7,028 bases of DNA, taken from contig JAZBPJ010000163.1 in assembly GCA_036351575.1 (NCBI GenBank), forward strand, positions 1-7,028. The letters run 5' to 3'. This document shows, in pieces, positions 1 to 6,241 of the stretch. Origin of the DNA: JABDPF01 sp036351575. GTDB taxonomy: Bacteria > Pseudomonadota > Gammaproteobacteria > Xanthomonadales > SZUA-36. The translations under genes and the position numbers were made by a program. Numbering within the stretch: position 1 is the first letter of the stretch; every line of letters starts with the position of its first letter. The notes under the pieces are model-generated. The model ran no database searches, was not told the origin of the DNA, and was given only the letters and a program-made list of their open reading frames with translations.

Positions 1-1616
1 ACCTCCATGTCTTCCATGGCGCCGTCGACGTTCCAGCTCAGGTCGTACTCGTCGCTGACCCGGTGGTAGTGGTCCCGGTTGTATTCCAGCGATTTTTCCA
101 TGCCGTAGGCCACGCCTTTTTCACGGTCGTTGTAGCCGCGGCGGGGATACAGCATCGGCACGCCTTCCTTGGCCAGTTCGAAGTGGTCGGAGCGGTAGTA
201 AAACCCTTTCTCGGATTCGCGGTCGCCTTCCAGCACGCGTTCCTGCGCCGCCGCCGCGGCCTGCAGGTAGGCGTCGAGGTCGCTCATGCCGAGCCCGATA
301 ACGGTAATGTCGCGCGTGGCGCCGAAGTTGTTCATGCCGTCCATGTTCAGCCCGCCCACGGTATTTTCCAGCGGAAACAGCGGGTTGACCGCGTAGTAGG
401 CGGAGCCCAGCAGGCCCTGTTCCTCGGCGGTCAGGCCCAGGAACAGCACGCTGCGGCGGGGCGCCTGCGGCAGCGCGGTGTAGGCGCGCGCGATTTCCAT
501 CAGCGCGGCGGTGCCGCTGGCGTTGTCCATCGCACCGTTGTAGATCTGGTCGCCTTCCAGCTTTGGATCGGTGCCCAGGTGATCCCAGTGCGCCATGTAG
601 ATAAAGACCTCCTCGGGCGCCTCGCTGCCGCGCAGCAGGGCCGCCACGTTGCGGGACAGCACGGATTCGGTGTCGTTTTCGATGTGCGCGGAGGCGGTCA
701 GGTCCATCGGCACGGCGCGGAACCCGGGTTTCTGCGCCGCCGCGTACATTTCCTCGAGGTCGAGGCCGGCCATTTCAAACAGCGTGACCGCGTGCTCTTT
801 TTGGATCCAGCCCTGGACGGCGGACAGTTCCGTGCCCTGCTTGTCCAGCACCATGTCGAGCTGCGGCCCGGTCCAGCTGTTCTCGACCGTGTTCCAGCCG
901 TACGCCGCGGGCAGGGTGTCGTGAACGATGATCGCGCCTGCGGCGCCGCGCCGCGAGGCCTCGCCGAACTTGTAATCCCAGCGGCCGTAGTAGGTCATGG
1001 CGTTGCCGTTGAACAGCCCGGGGTCCTGGGTCGCAAAGCCCGGATCGTTGACCAGCATGACCACCGTTTTACCGGTCACGTCGATGCCTTGGTAATCGTT
1101 CCAGTCGCGCTCGGGTGCGACGATGCCGTAACCCACGAACACCAGTTCGGAGTTTTCCAGCAGGGCTTCGTTCACCTGGCGGCGCGTCCAGATCACCTGG
1201 TCCGGGCCGTAATCCAGCAGAAGCTCTTCACCTCCGGGCCCGTTGAAGGCCAGGGCGGGGGCGTTGACCGCGGTCACGCGCATCAGCGGCACGTCCTGGG
1301 TAAAAGAATCGCCGTTGGCGGGCTCCAGGCCGATTTTTTTGAAGTGATCGACCAGGTAATCCACCGTCATTTCTTCACCGGGCGAGGCGGGGGCGCGGCC
1401 GCCGAAGTCGTCGGAAGCGAGGATCTCGATATGCCGCCTATAGGCGGTTTCGGTCATGGCGTCGGATGCGATATCGACCGGGTCTTCGGCAGGCAGTGAT
1501 GAAGCCGCCCTATCGTCGGCCTCGGCGGCCGGGTTTTCGGTGTCGCCGCAGGCGCCGAGCAACAGGGAAAGCATCAGCGCTGCCGGCAGCGCCGGTCTGA
1601 AGAAGTTACGGGTCAC
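1..1616 (-). CDS. M28 family zinc aminopeptidase, lipoprotein (3' end outside window)
   Basis: Probable exported metallopeptidase that removes N-terminal residues from peptides in the periplasm or on the outer membrane. The GTG start at 1616 is chosen because AAAGGAA lies about 7 bases upstream and the frame opens into a signal peptide with lipobox LGAC (Cys23; Gly at +2, so outer-membrane sorting is likely). An Ala/Asp/Glu-rich linker follows, then an N-terminal M28 segment, then a PA-like insert at about residues 135-285 (begins near VFVGYGIVAPE). The peptidase core has the full M28 set: H343-W-D345-H346, bridging D364 in AMDNASG, E398-E399 in TAEEQG, D426 in NMDG and H478 in SDHFELAKEG. 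It should therefore be active. 538 codons are present; family members of this layout are slightly longer, so perhaps 15-40 residues are missing. It starts 2 bases after the stop of the upstream exported protein, so the two are co-transcribed. Substrate cannot be read from sequence. Confidence 0.93.
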   Translation of the reverse strand, partial: MTRNFFRPALPAALMLSLLLGACGDTENPAAEADDRAASSLPAEDPVDIASDAMTETAYRRHIEILASDDFGGRAPASPGEEMTVDYLVDHFKKIGLEPANGDSFTQDVPLMRVTAVNAPALAFNGPGGEELLLDYGPDQVIWTRRQVNEALLENSELVFVGYGIVAPERDWNDYQGIDVTGKTVVMLVNDPGFATQDPGLFNGNAMTYYGRWDYKFGEASRRGAAGAIIVHDTLPAAYGWNTVENSWTGPQLDMVLDKQGTELSAVQGWIQKEHAVTLFEMAGLDLEEMYAAAQKPGFRAVPMDLTASAHIENDTESVLSRNVAALLRGSEAPEEVFIYMAHWDHLGTDPKLEGDQIYNGAMDNASGTAALMEIARAYTALPQAPRRSVLFLGLTAEEQGLLGSAYYAVNPLFPLENTVGGLNMDGMNNFGATRDITVIGLGMSDLDAYLQAAAAAQERVLEGDRESEKGFYYRSDHFELAKEGVPMLYPRRGYNDREKGVAYGMEKSLEYNRDHYHRVSDEYDLSWNVDGAMEDME

Positions 1617-1618
1617 GT

Positions 1619-2167
1619 TCAGTTCCTTTCGGTCGTATTCACGAGTTCGAGCGAGGCGTCATAGTGGCGCGTGACGGCCTGCGTGGGGCAGCAGGCCGGC
1701 TCGTCCGGTCCGTGCTGGATGACGTCCAGGCGCACCATGCCATCGGCGATCGTGCCGCCTTCGATCCTGACGCGGTCGCCCACGGGAGCCGTAAAGGTAT
1801 TCTCAGGGCCGTTGTCGCCCTCTTCCAGCACCGCAAGATACTGGAAGGTGCCGGAGCCGCCGCTGGCGTACCACAGCGCAACGACGGTCTCGTTTTCGCC
1901 GTCCCCGTCGATGTCGCCGCAGATCTCGATATCGCGGATCAGCCCCACGCGGGGCCGGGCAGCACCGTCCGGGTGGTAAGGAGCACCCTCCCATTCGCCG
2001 TCCTTCAGCGTGATTTCGAGCCCTTCGATTCCACGGTAGGTCGCGTTTTCCGGATCGATTGTGCCGCAGAAGGCCGACGGGGTATCGGCGAGAGCGGCAG
2101 TGGCCGCAAATACTGCAGCGAGAGCGCAGGCGACGAAGGCGCCGAGCCAATGACTGATCTTGTTCAT
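1619..2167 (-). CDS. Exported LppP/LprE-like protein with GDxDGDG loop and CCPTQ motif
   Basis: A 182-residue secreted protein of unknown function. Residues 1-27 form a signal peptide (NKISHW, a long Ala/Val/Phe core, then ALA before Asp28). The mature part carries GDIDGDGENE at 84-93, an FG-GAP/calcium-loop-like turn with acidic residues at alternate positions. It is followed by ALWYASGGSGTFQYLAVL (97-114), a GDRV strand and HGPDEPACCPTQAVTRHY (152-169). This order (GDxxGDG, GGSGTF, LGDRV-like, CCPTQ) is what I associate with the LppP/LprE lipoprotein family of actinobacteria, cyanobacteria and others; the assignment rests on memory of motifs. Cysteines 34, 83, 159 and 160 could form disulfides. 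The frame stays open up to 2224, but ATG at 2167 is preferred because it begins a proper signal peptide and the promoter lies at 2196-2224. It has no lipobox, so it is likely soluble and periplasmic. It is first in an operon with the M28 peptidase. Confidence 0.85.
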   Translation of the reverse strand: MNKISHWLGAFVACALAAVFAATAALADTPSAFCGTIDPENATYRGIEGLEITLKDGEWEGAPYHPDGAARPRVGLIRDIEICGDIDGDGENETVVALWYASGGSGTFQYLAVLEEGDNGPENTFTAPVGDRVRIEGGTIADGMVRLDVIQHGPDEPACCPTQAVTRHYDASLELVNTTERN

Positions 2168-2195
2168 GGGTTGTTTCCGGGTTGGGTCCCTTTCG

Positions 2196-2224
2196 AGTGT
2201 AAATAAGCCCCGGTCACCGCGCAA
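2196..2224 (-). promoter_or_regulatory. Sigma70-like promoter for the exported protein / M28 peptidase operon
   Basis: Read on the minus strand, TTGCGC (2224-2219) is followed after exactly 17 bases by TACACT (2201-2196). The -35 keeps TTG and the -10 matches four of six consensus bases. Transcription would start near 2189, about 20 bases before the ATG at 2167. Its position inside the upstream part of the open frame argues against the longer start at 2224. Confidence 0.5.
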
Positions 2225-2316
2225 TCGCGGATCGCGGGCAAAACACGGTTTCAGGTCATTGCCGCATGATCGTCGTTCTGAGATGGTAGGCGCTGTCGCA
2301 TTCCGCTGGAGCAGCC

Positions 2317-3570
2317 ATGGGCGAGGAAAGGCAGGCGAGCAGCCAGCCGTCCGGATTCCGCGAATTTATCGTGTTGATGGCGCTGACCATGTCACTGGTC
2401 GCGCTGAGCATCGACATGATGCTGCCTGCTTTTCCGGCCATGGCGCGCGACCTCGCGGTCCGGCAGCCCAACGATATCCAGCTGATCATCTCCCTGATGT
2501 TCATCGGCCTGGCGATCGGACAACTGTTTTACGGGCCCCTGTCTGATTCCGTTGGCCGCAAGCCGGCGATGCACGCGGGTTTCGCGATCCTGATGGCGGG
2601 TTCGCTGATTTCCCTGTTCGCGACCGACTTCACTGTCATGCTGATCGGGCGTTTCATGCAGGGCTTCGGGGCCGCCGGCCCGCGCGCGGTCGCCATGGCG
2701 CTGATCCGGGACCGGTTCCAGGGCTCCGAGATGGCGCGCGTGATGTCGTTCATCATGACGATTTTCATCCTGGTGCCGATCCTGGCACCGGCGCTGGGGC
2801 AGGGCATCCTGCTGATTTCCGGCTGGCGCACGATATTCGCCGTGTTCATCGGCTTCAGTATCGCGGTGCAGTTGTGGATCGGCCTGCGGCAGCCGGAAAC
2901 GCTGGCCCCCGAGCACCGGCGCCCCTTCACGATGGTCAGCATCGGCACCGGCTTGCTGGAAGTCGTCCGCTGCAAGGCGGCGATGGCCTACATGTTCGTG
3001 GCCGGCGGCGTGTTCGGCGCCTTCATGGGCTATCTGAACTCCTGCCAGCAGGTCTTCCAGCTGCAGTACGGGCTGGGCAAGCTGTTTCCGCTGTTTTTCG
3101 GCGGCATGGCGTTTTCGACCGGCGTGGCGGCGGTAGTCAACGGCAATCTCGTCATGCGTTTCGGCATGCACCGCCTGTCGCGCCGTGCGCTCTATGCCGT
3201 GACGTTTCTTTCCTGGATTTTGCTCGCGGTCAGCCTGGCATACGGCGGTCACCCGCCGCTGTGGATGTTCCTGGCAATCGGCGTGGGCTGGTTTTTTTGC
3301 ATCGGCATCGTGTTCGGGAACATCAATTCGATGGCGATGGAGCCGCTGGGGCATGTCGCCGGTTCGGCCTCGGCCGTGATCGGGACCTCGACGACCCTAA
3401 TGGCCGTGGGGCTGGGTTACCTGATCGGGGGCGCCTACGACGGGACGCTGATTCCGATGACGGCGGGTTTTGCCGTGCTGACGGCGGCGTCCTCGCTGCT
3501 GACTGCGCTGGTCGAGGCGCCGCGGGATGCGGCAAGGAAAAAGAGATGGAGAAAAAACGCGGGCGGTTAA
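2317..3570 (+). CDS. MFS drug-resistance transporter, Bcr/CflA type
   Basis: A 417-residue inner-membrane transporter of the major facilitator superfamily, most like the Bcr/CflA (DHA1) proton-drug antiporters, which export small molecules such as bicyclomycin, chloramphenicol or sulfonamides. The length is typical. About 12 hydrophobic helices span residues 17-398. D33 in SIDMMLPAFP matches the conserved Asp of helix 1 (TDMYLPA in Bcr). Motif A is G73-PLS-D77-SV-G80-R81-K82 between helices 2 and 3. R112 follows in helix 4 (GRFMQGFGAA), and motif C is represented by LVPILAPALGQGILLISGWR (152-171). The tail is short and basic (RKKRWRKN). The start is set by GGAG at 2308-2311, five bases before the ATG. 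It is divergent from the lipoprotein peptidase unit with 149 bases between starts, and no regulator gene adjoins. The substrate is not predictable. Confidence 0.93.
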   Translation: MGEERQASSQPSGFREFIVLMALTMSLVALSIDMMLPAFPAMARDLAVRQPNDIQLIISLMFIGLAIGQLFYGPLSDSVGRKPAMHAGFAILMAGSLISLFATDFTVMLIGRFMQGFGAAGPRAVAMALIRDRFQGSEMARVMSFIMTIFILVPILAPALGQGILLISGWRTIFAVFIGFSIAVQLWIGLRQPETLAPEHRRPFTMVSIGTGLLEVVRCKAAMAYMFVAGGVFGAFMGYLNSCQQVFQLQYGLGKLFPLFFGGMAFSTGVAAVVNGNLVMRFGMHRLSRRALYAVTFLSWILLAVSLAYGGHPPLWMFLAIGVGWFFCIGIVFGNINSMAMEPLGHVAGSASAVIGTSTTLMAVGLGYLIGGAYDGTLIPMTAGFAVLTAASSLLTALVEAPRDAARKKRWRKNAGG

Positions 3571-3579
3571 ATCCAAAAC

Positions 3580-3619
3580 CGGTTTTTTAGGATCGTTATC
3601 AGTGAGACCGTAAAAACCG
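3580..3619. repeat. Inverted repeat in the leader of the sigma-factor operon
   Basis: CGGTTTTT (3580-3587) and AAAAACCG (3612-3619) are perfect 8-base complements separated by 24 bases. The left arm also belongs to the palindrome AAAACCGGTTTT (3575-3586). The right arm ends one base before the Shine-Dalgarno of the next gene. It could be an operator or a leader hairpin, or chance. It lacks the stem-loop plus U-tract form of an intrinsic terminator for the transporter gene. Confidence 0.3.
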
Positions 3620-3632
3620 CAAGGAGAAGGTT

Positions 3633-4061
3633 ATGCAAAGTTTCACTCTGGGTGCGGGACTGGCGTCCCTGGCGTTCTGGGGTTTCATCGCGACCGTCGT
3701 CGTCGCCGGTATCTGGTACGACATCCGCAAAAAAGAATCCCAGCAGGAAACGATCCGGCGGCTGTTCGAAAGCGGCCAGCCGATCGACGACAAGCTGATA
3801 GACAAGATCGTTGCGCAGAACGAGAGCGGCATGGACCGGCCCGACCGGGCCTATCTGCTGGCCGGCGTGATCGTGCTGCCGGCTGCCGTTGGCCTGGCGA
3901 TACTCGGCATGGTGCTGGGCATGGTCTATCCCGAGACCAAGTTGCCGTTGCTGGGTGCCAGCGCGCTGGTGGCATGTGTCGGCGCCGGACTGCTGGTGGC
4001 CGCCGGGCTGGCGGGACGCTGGTACAAAGACGATAGCGATTCAGGCCCCGGCACCGTCTAG
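3633..4061 (+). CDS. DUF6249-like three-helix membrane protein upstream of ECF sigma factor
   Basis: A 142-residue inner-membrane protein. Helix 1 is at about 10-29, followed by a charged loop (about 30-70) containing KKESQQETIRRLFESGQPIDDKLIDKIVAQ. Helix 2 is at about 73-98 and helix 3 at about 103-127, ending in GRWYKDDSDSGPGTV. One membrane span followed by an 'ETIRRLxExGQPI...LI' segment and a helical pair is what I recall for DUF6249 proteins, often encoded next to ECF sigma genes; this is recognition by pattern, not by search. The ATG is preceded by a strong AAGGAG (3621-3626) six bases upstream, the best ribosome site of the operon, so this protein is probably made in the largest amount. 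The sigma gene starts six bases after its stop. A role as membrane sensor or sigma regulator is inference from position. Confidence 0.8.
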   Translation: MQSFTLGAGLASLAFWGFIATVVVAGIWYDIRKKESQQETIRRLFESGQPIDDKLIDKIVAQNESGMDRPDRAYLLAGVIVLPAAVGLAILGMVLGMVYPETKLPLLGASALVACVGAGLLVAAGLAGRWYKDDSDSGPGTV

Positions 4062-4067
4062 TCCGCG

Positions 4068-4640
4068 ATGGCCGTGCGCAAAGCACAGGATTACTACCCG
4101 GAGTGCCCGGAGGCCTTGCTGGCCAGCCTGGCGCGCACGGGGGACCGTTCCGCCTTCGAGGAACTGGTCCGCCGCCGGCAATCCTGGCTGCGCAACCTGA
4201 TGCGGCGTCTCTGCAACGACGAAACGCTGGCCGATGACCTGGCCCAGCAGGTGCTGATGAAGACCTGGCTGAACCTGAGGCAGCTGAAAAAGCCCAGCGC
4301 TTTCGGAGGCTGGCTCAAGAGAATGGCCGTGAACGTCTGGTTGCACCACCTGCGCAAGAACGACGCCCTGCGGGGCGCCGGCGAGCTGCAGGGCAACGAG
4401 CTGCCGCGCAGCGAGACACCGGGGGTCGGGATGGACCTGGACCGCGCGCTGGCCCTGCTCGAGCCGCACCACCGCCTGTGCGTGGTGCTGTCTTACAGCG
4501 AAGGGATGAGCCATCGCGAAATTGCCGAGGCCACCAGTTTGCCGCTCGGCACCGTTAAAACCCATATTCGAAATGGAGCACAGCAGCTCCAGGATGTCCT
4601 TTCTGCTTACGAAGAGCAGCAGGAGGTTAAACCGTCATGA
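4068..4640 (+). CDS. ECF-type RNA polymerase sigma factor
   Basis: A 190-residue sigma70-family protein with only domains 2 and 4, as in extracytoplasmic-function sigma factors. Region 2 spans about 28-98: AFEELVRRRQSWL, then the region 2.1/2.2 signature DETLADDLAQQVLMKTW (51-67) and FGGWLKRMAVNVWLHHLRK (79-97), which contacts the -10 element. After a short linker, region 4 (about 125-178) holds the helix-turn-helix MSHREIAEATSLPLGTVKTHIRNG (147-170), with the typical LPLGTVK turn for -35 recognition. There is no extra C-terminal domain. The ATG at 4068 has no clear Shine-Dalgarno; with only six bases after the upstream stop, translation is probably coupled, keeping sigma levels low relative to its neighbour. 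Its stop overlaps the next start. It directs RNA polymerase to a stress or envelope regulon that cannot be named from this window. Confidence 0.94.
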   Translation: MAVRKAQDYYPECPEALLASLARTGDRSAFEELVRRRQSWLRNLMRRLCNDETLADDLAQQVLMKTWLNLRQLKKPSAFGGWLKRMAVNVWLHHLRKNDALRGAGELQGNELPRSETPGVGMDLDRALALLEPHHRLCVVLSYSEGMSHREIAEATSLPLGTVKTHIRNGAQQLQDVLSAYEEQQEVKPS

Positions 4641-5005
4641 TGAGCGAATATCGCAACCCGGCGCTGGAACAGCTGTTCAGGGAGTCCGCGCGTGAATTCG
4701 AGGGCGAAGCCATTACCGAACGGGTCATGGCCCGCACGCGAAACCGCCTGTTCGCCCTGGCCGCGGCAGGAATCAGCCTGTCACTGATCGCCGTGCTGGT
4801 CGGCTGGTACCTGTTTGCCGGGCCGCTGCTCGATTTCGCCGTGCTGGTTTCGCAGTTCCTGACCCATCCGCTGCTTGACCTCGGCGAGGGCTGGCTGGCC
4901 CTCGTGTTCATGCCCGTCAACAACTTCGCCAGCATCTCGGTGCTGCTCGTCAAGGGCCTGCTGACGGCCTGGAAAAAACTGACCGGGGCCGCCCTGATCC
5001 GCTGA
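4637..5005 (+). CDS. Small membrane protein coupled to ECF sigma factor, putative anti-sigma partner
   Basis: A 122-residue protein with a charged N-terminal segment of about 38 residues (NPALEQLFRESAREF...ITERVMARTRNR), then a strong membrane helix at about 39-61, and further hydrophobic segments at about 63-78 and 85-106, ending in a basic tail. A short soluble helix with a 'xxFtxrVMarxrxR' stretch directly before the membrane helix is common in small proteins encoded after ECF sigma genes, some of which act as anti-sigma factors. No zinc-binding HxxxCxxC or other classical anti-sigma motif is present. The start overlaps the sigma stop as ATGA (4637-4640), with AGGAGG at 4621-4626. That site is 10 bases from the first ATG and 13 from an adjacent second one, so the first is preferred. 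Overlap means coupled synthesis in similar amounts, as expected for a sigma and its partner. The function is inference. Confidence 0.8.
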   Translation: MMSEYRNPALEQLFRESAREFEGEAITERVMARTRNRLFALAAAGISLSLIAVLVGWYLFAGPLLDFAVLVSQFLTHPLLDLGEGWLALVFMPVNNFASISVLLVKGLLTAWKKLTGAALIR

Positions 5006-5021
5006 ACACAGCCTGCCCGGG

Positions 5022-6086
5022 TCAGTTGCGCGGCGGCAGCTGCCCGCTGTCGATCAATTGCTGAAAAAAATCATTGATGGACTCTTCCATCGGCCGGTAT
5101 TCCATGCCCAGCTTCTCGCGGCTGCGGCTGTTGTCGGCGCGCCAGGGCCGGTCCACGTTCAGCGAAACGGCCCGGCGGGTCAGCGCCTTGTTGGCCAGCG
5201 GGCCGACCAGCCAGACCAGCCACCGGGGCATCACGCGGCGCGGAATCGGATAGGCGTCGCCGTACCGCGGCAACAGGGCCTGCGCCAGTTCGACCATGTC
5301 GGAATTGTGTCCGGAGATGATGTAGCGGCCGTTCGCTTGCGGGATGAACGCGGCGCGCAGGTGGGCCTCGGCCAGGTCGCGCACGTCCACCACGCCGCTG
5401 CCCCAGCGCGCGGTGCCTATCCGCATCGTGCCGTCGCCGAGGCGACGGACCAGGTCGAAACTGCCGGACGTGCCGAACGGGCTGATGCCGGGGCCGATCA
5501 CCAGGCTGGGATTCACCGTCACCAGGTCCCAGCGGTCCTGCGCTCCGGCGATTTTCCAGGCTTCTTTTTCCGCCACGGTCTTGGAATAGGAGTAGGGCTG
5601 GTGCTGCAGCGAGGAACTGCTGTTCCAGGTCTCCTCGGTAAAAACACCGTGTGCTGTCCTGTCCAGGTCGGCATTGTCGCCGTAGATGGCCGCGCAGCTG
5701 CTGGTGACGACAACCCGCCTGACCGAGTCCGTGCGGCAGGCTTCCTCCAGCACGTTTCGTGTGCCCAGCTTCGCCGGGTCGACCAGTTCTTTCTGCGGGT
5801 CCGATATCTCGAGCCTGAACGGTGACGCGGTATGAAAAACCACCCCGCAGCCGGCCATGGCCGCGGCATAGGAGCCGGGATCCAGCAGGTCGGCCCCGAA
5901 GTACCGGATGGTGCCGGGGTTGGCCTCGGCGAGGGCGTCCAGGTATCGCAGTTTTTCGCTGTTGTGCGGGTCGCGCACGGCCGCGTGGACCGTCAGGCCC
6001 TCTTCCAGCAGCCGGCGTACGACGTGGCCGGCGACGTAGCCGGTGGCGCCGGTGACCATGACCGGAATGCTCCTGTCGATGTTCAT
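5022..6086 (-). CDS. NAD(P)-dependent extended SDR, dihydroflavonol-4-reductase-like
   Basis: A cytoplasmic oxidoreductase/epimerase of the extended short-chain dehydrogenase family, closest in pattern to the dihydroflavonol-4-reductase / cinnamoyl-CoA reductase / 3beta-HSD group. Positions are counted from the first Met of the MMN start. TGATGYVAG (13-21) is the Rossmann glycine motif. AAVRDP (36-41) ends strand 2, and its Arg suggests NADPH. VVFHTASPF (83-91), VVVTSSCAAIYG (126-137, catalytic Ser), Y166-SYS-K170 (catalytic YxxxK), VNPSLVIGPG (192-201) and VDVRDLAEAH (234-243) follow in the usual order. At about 354 residues it has family length and looks intact. Two adjacent ATGs exist (6089 and 6086); the GAGG at 6097-6094 is 7 bases from the second and only 4 from the first, so 6086 is preferred. 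It converges on the sigma operon with 16 bases between stops. The substrate is unknown; in bacteria such genes often act on ketones or sterol-like compounds. Confidence 0.92.
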   Translation of the reverse strand: MNIDRSIPVMVTGATGYVAGHVVRRLLEEGLTVHAAVRDPHNSEKLRYLDALAEANPGTIRYFGADLLDPGSYAAAMAGCGVVFHTASPFRLEISDPQKELVDPAKLGTRNVLEEACRTDSVRRVVVTSSCAAIYGDNADLDRTAHGVFTEETWNSSSSLQHQPYSYSKTVAEKEAWKIAGAQDRWDLVTVNPSLVIGPGISPFGTSGSFDLVRRLGDGTMRIGTARWGSGVVDVRDLAEAHLRAAFIPQANGRYIISGHNSDMVELAQALLPRYGDAYPIPRRVMPRWLVWLVGPLANKALTRRAVSLNVDRPWRADNSRSREKLGMEYRPMEESINDFFQQLIDSGQLPPRN

Positions 6087-6121
6087 CATGTATCCTCGAT
6101 CGTCGGCTTGGCCGTCTCGTC

Positions 6122-6158
6122 TTCAAAAAGCATAGCGTTTTTTGCGACGCTTTTTGAA
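6122..6158. promoter_or_regulatory. Perfect 10-bp dyad between divergent SDR and acidic-protein genes
   Basis: TTCAAAAAGC (6122-6131) and GCTTTTTGAA (6149-6158) are exact inverted repeats with a 17-base centre that contains a second T-run. On the minus strand a weak promoter, TTCAAA (6158-6153), 18 bases, TATGCT (6134-6129), would place its two boxes in the two arms. The dyad is therefore well placed to be an operator for the SDR gene, and it also lies upstream of the plus-strand gene. Because both flanking genes start here, it is not a terminator for either. Confidence 0.4.
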
Positions 6159-6241
6159 CAGGCTGCGTCAATGGATGAAGAAGCGTCCCGGCCGCGCGGC
6201 GGCAGCGCTCAGAGTCCCCCTCATCAGACGGAGAGAACCGA

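Noticed and set aside
63..1499. A long stop-free plus-strand frame opposite the M28 peptidase
   Set aside because: Its translation is rich in Arg, His, Val and Gly with no domain, while the minus strand shows a complete M28 motif set in order. It is a GC-driven antisense shadow.
2168..2224. Longer N-terminus for the LppP/LprE-like protein (start at 2224)
   Set aside because: It would put 19 charged residues before the signal peptide and begin inside the predicted promoter.
3575..3588. AAAACCGGTTTT plus T-run as an intrinsic terminator of the transporter gene
   Set aside because: The palindrome has no loop, and only two GC pairs per arm would form at its centre; a stable hairpin is unlikely.
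5006..5021. Bidirectional terminator between the converging operon and SDR gene
   Set aside because: The 16-base gap holds only the short CCCGGG palindrome and no T-tracts.
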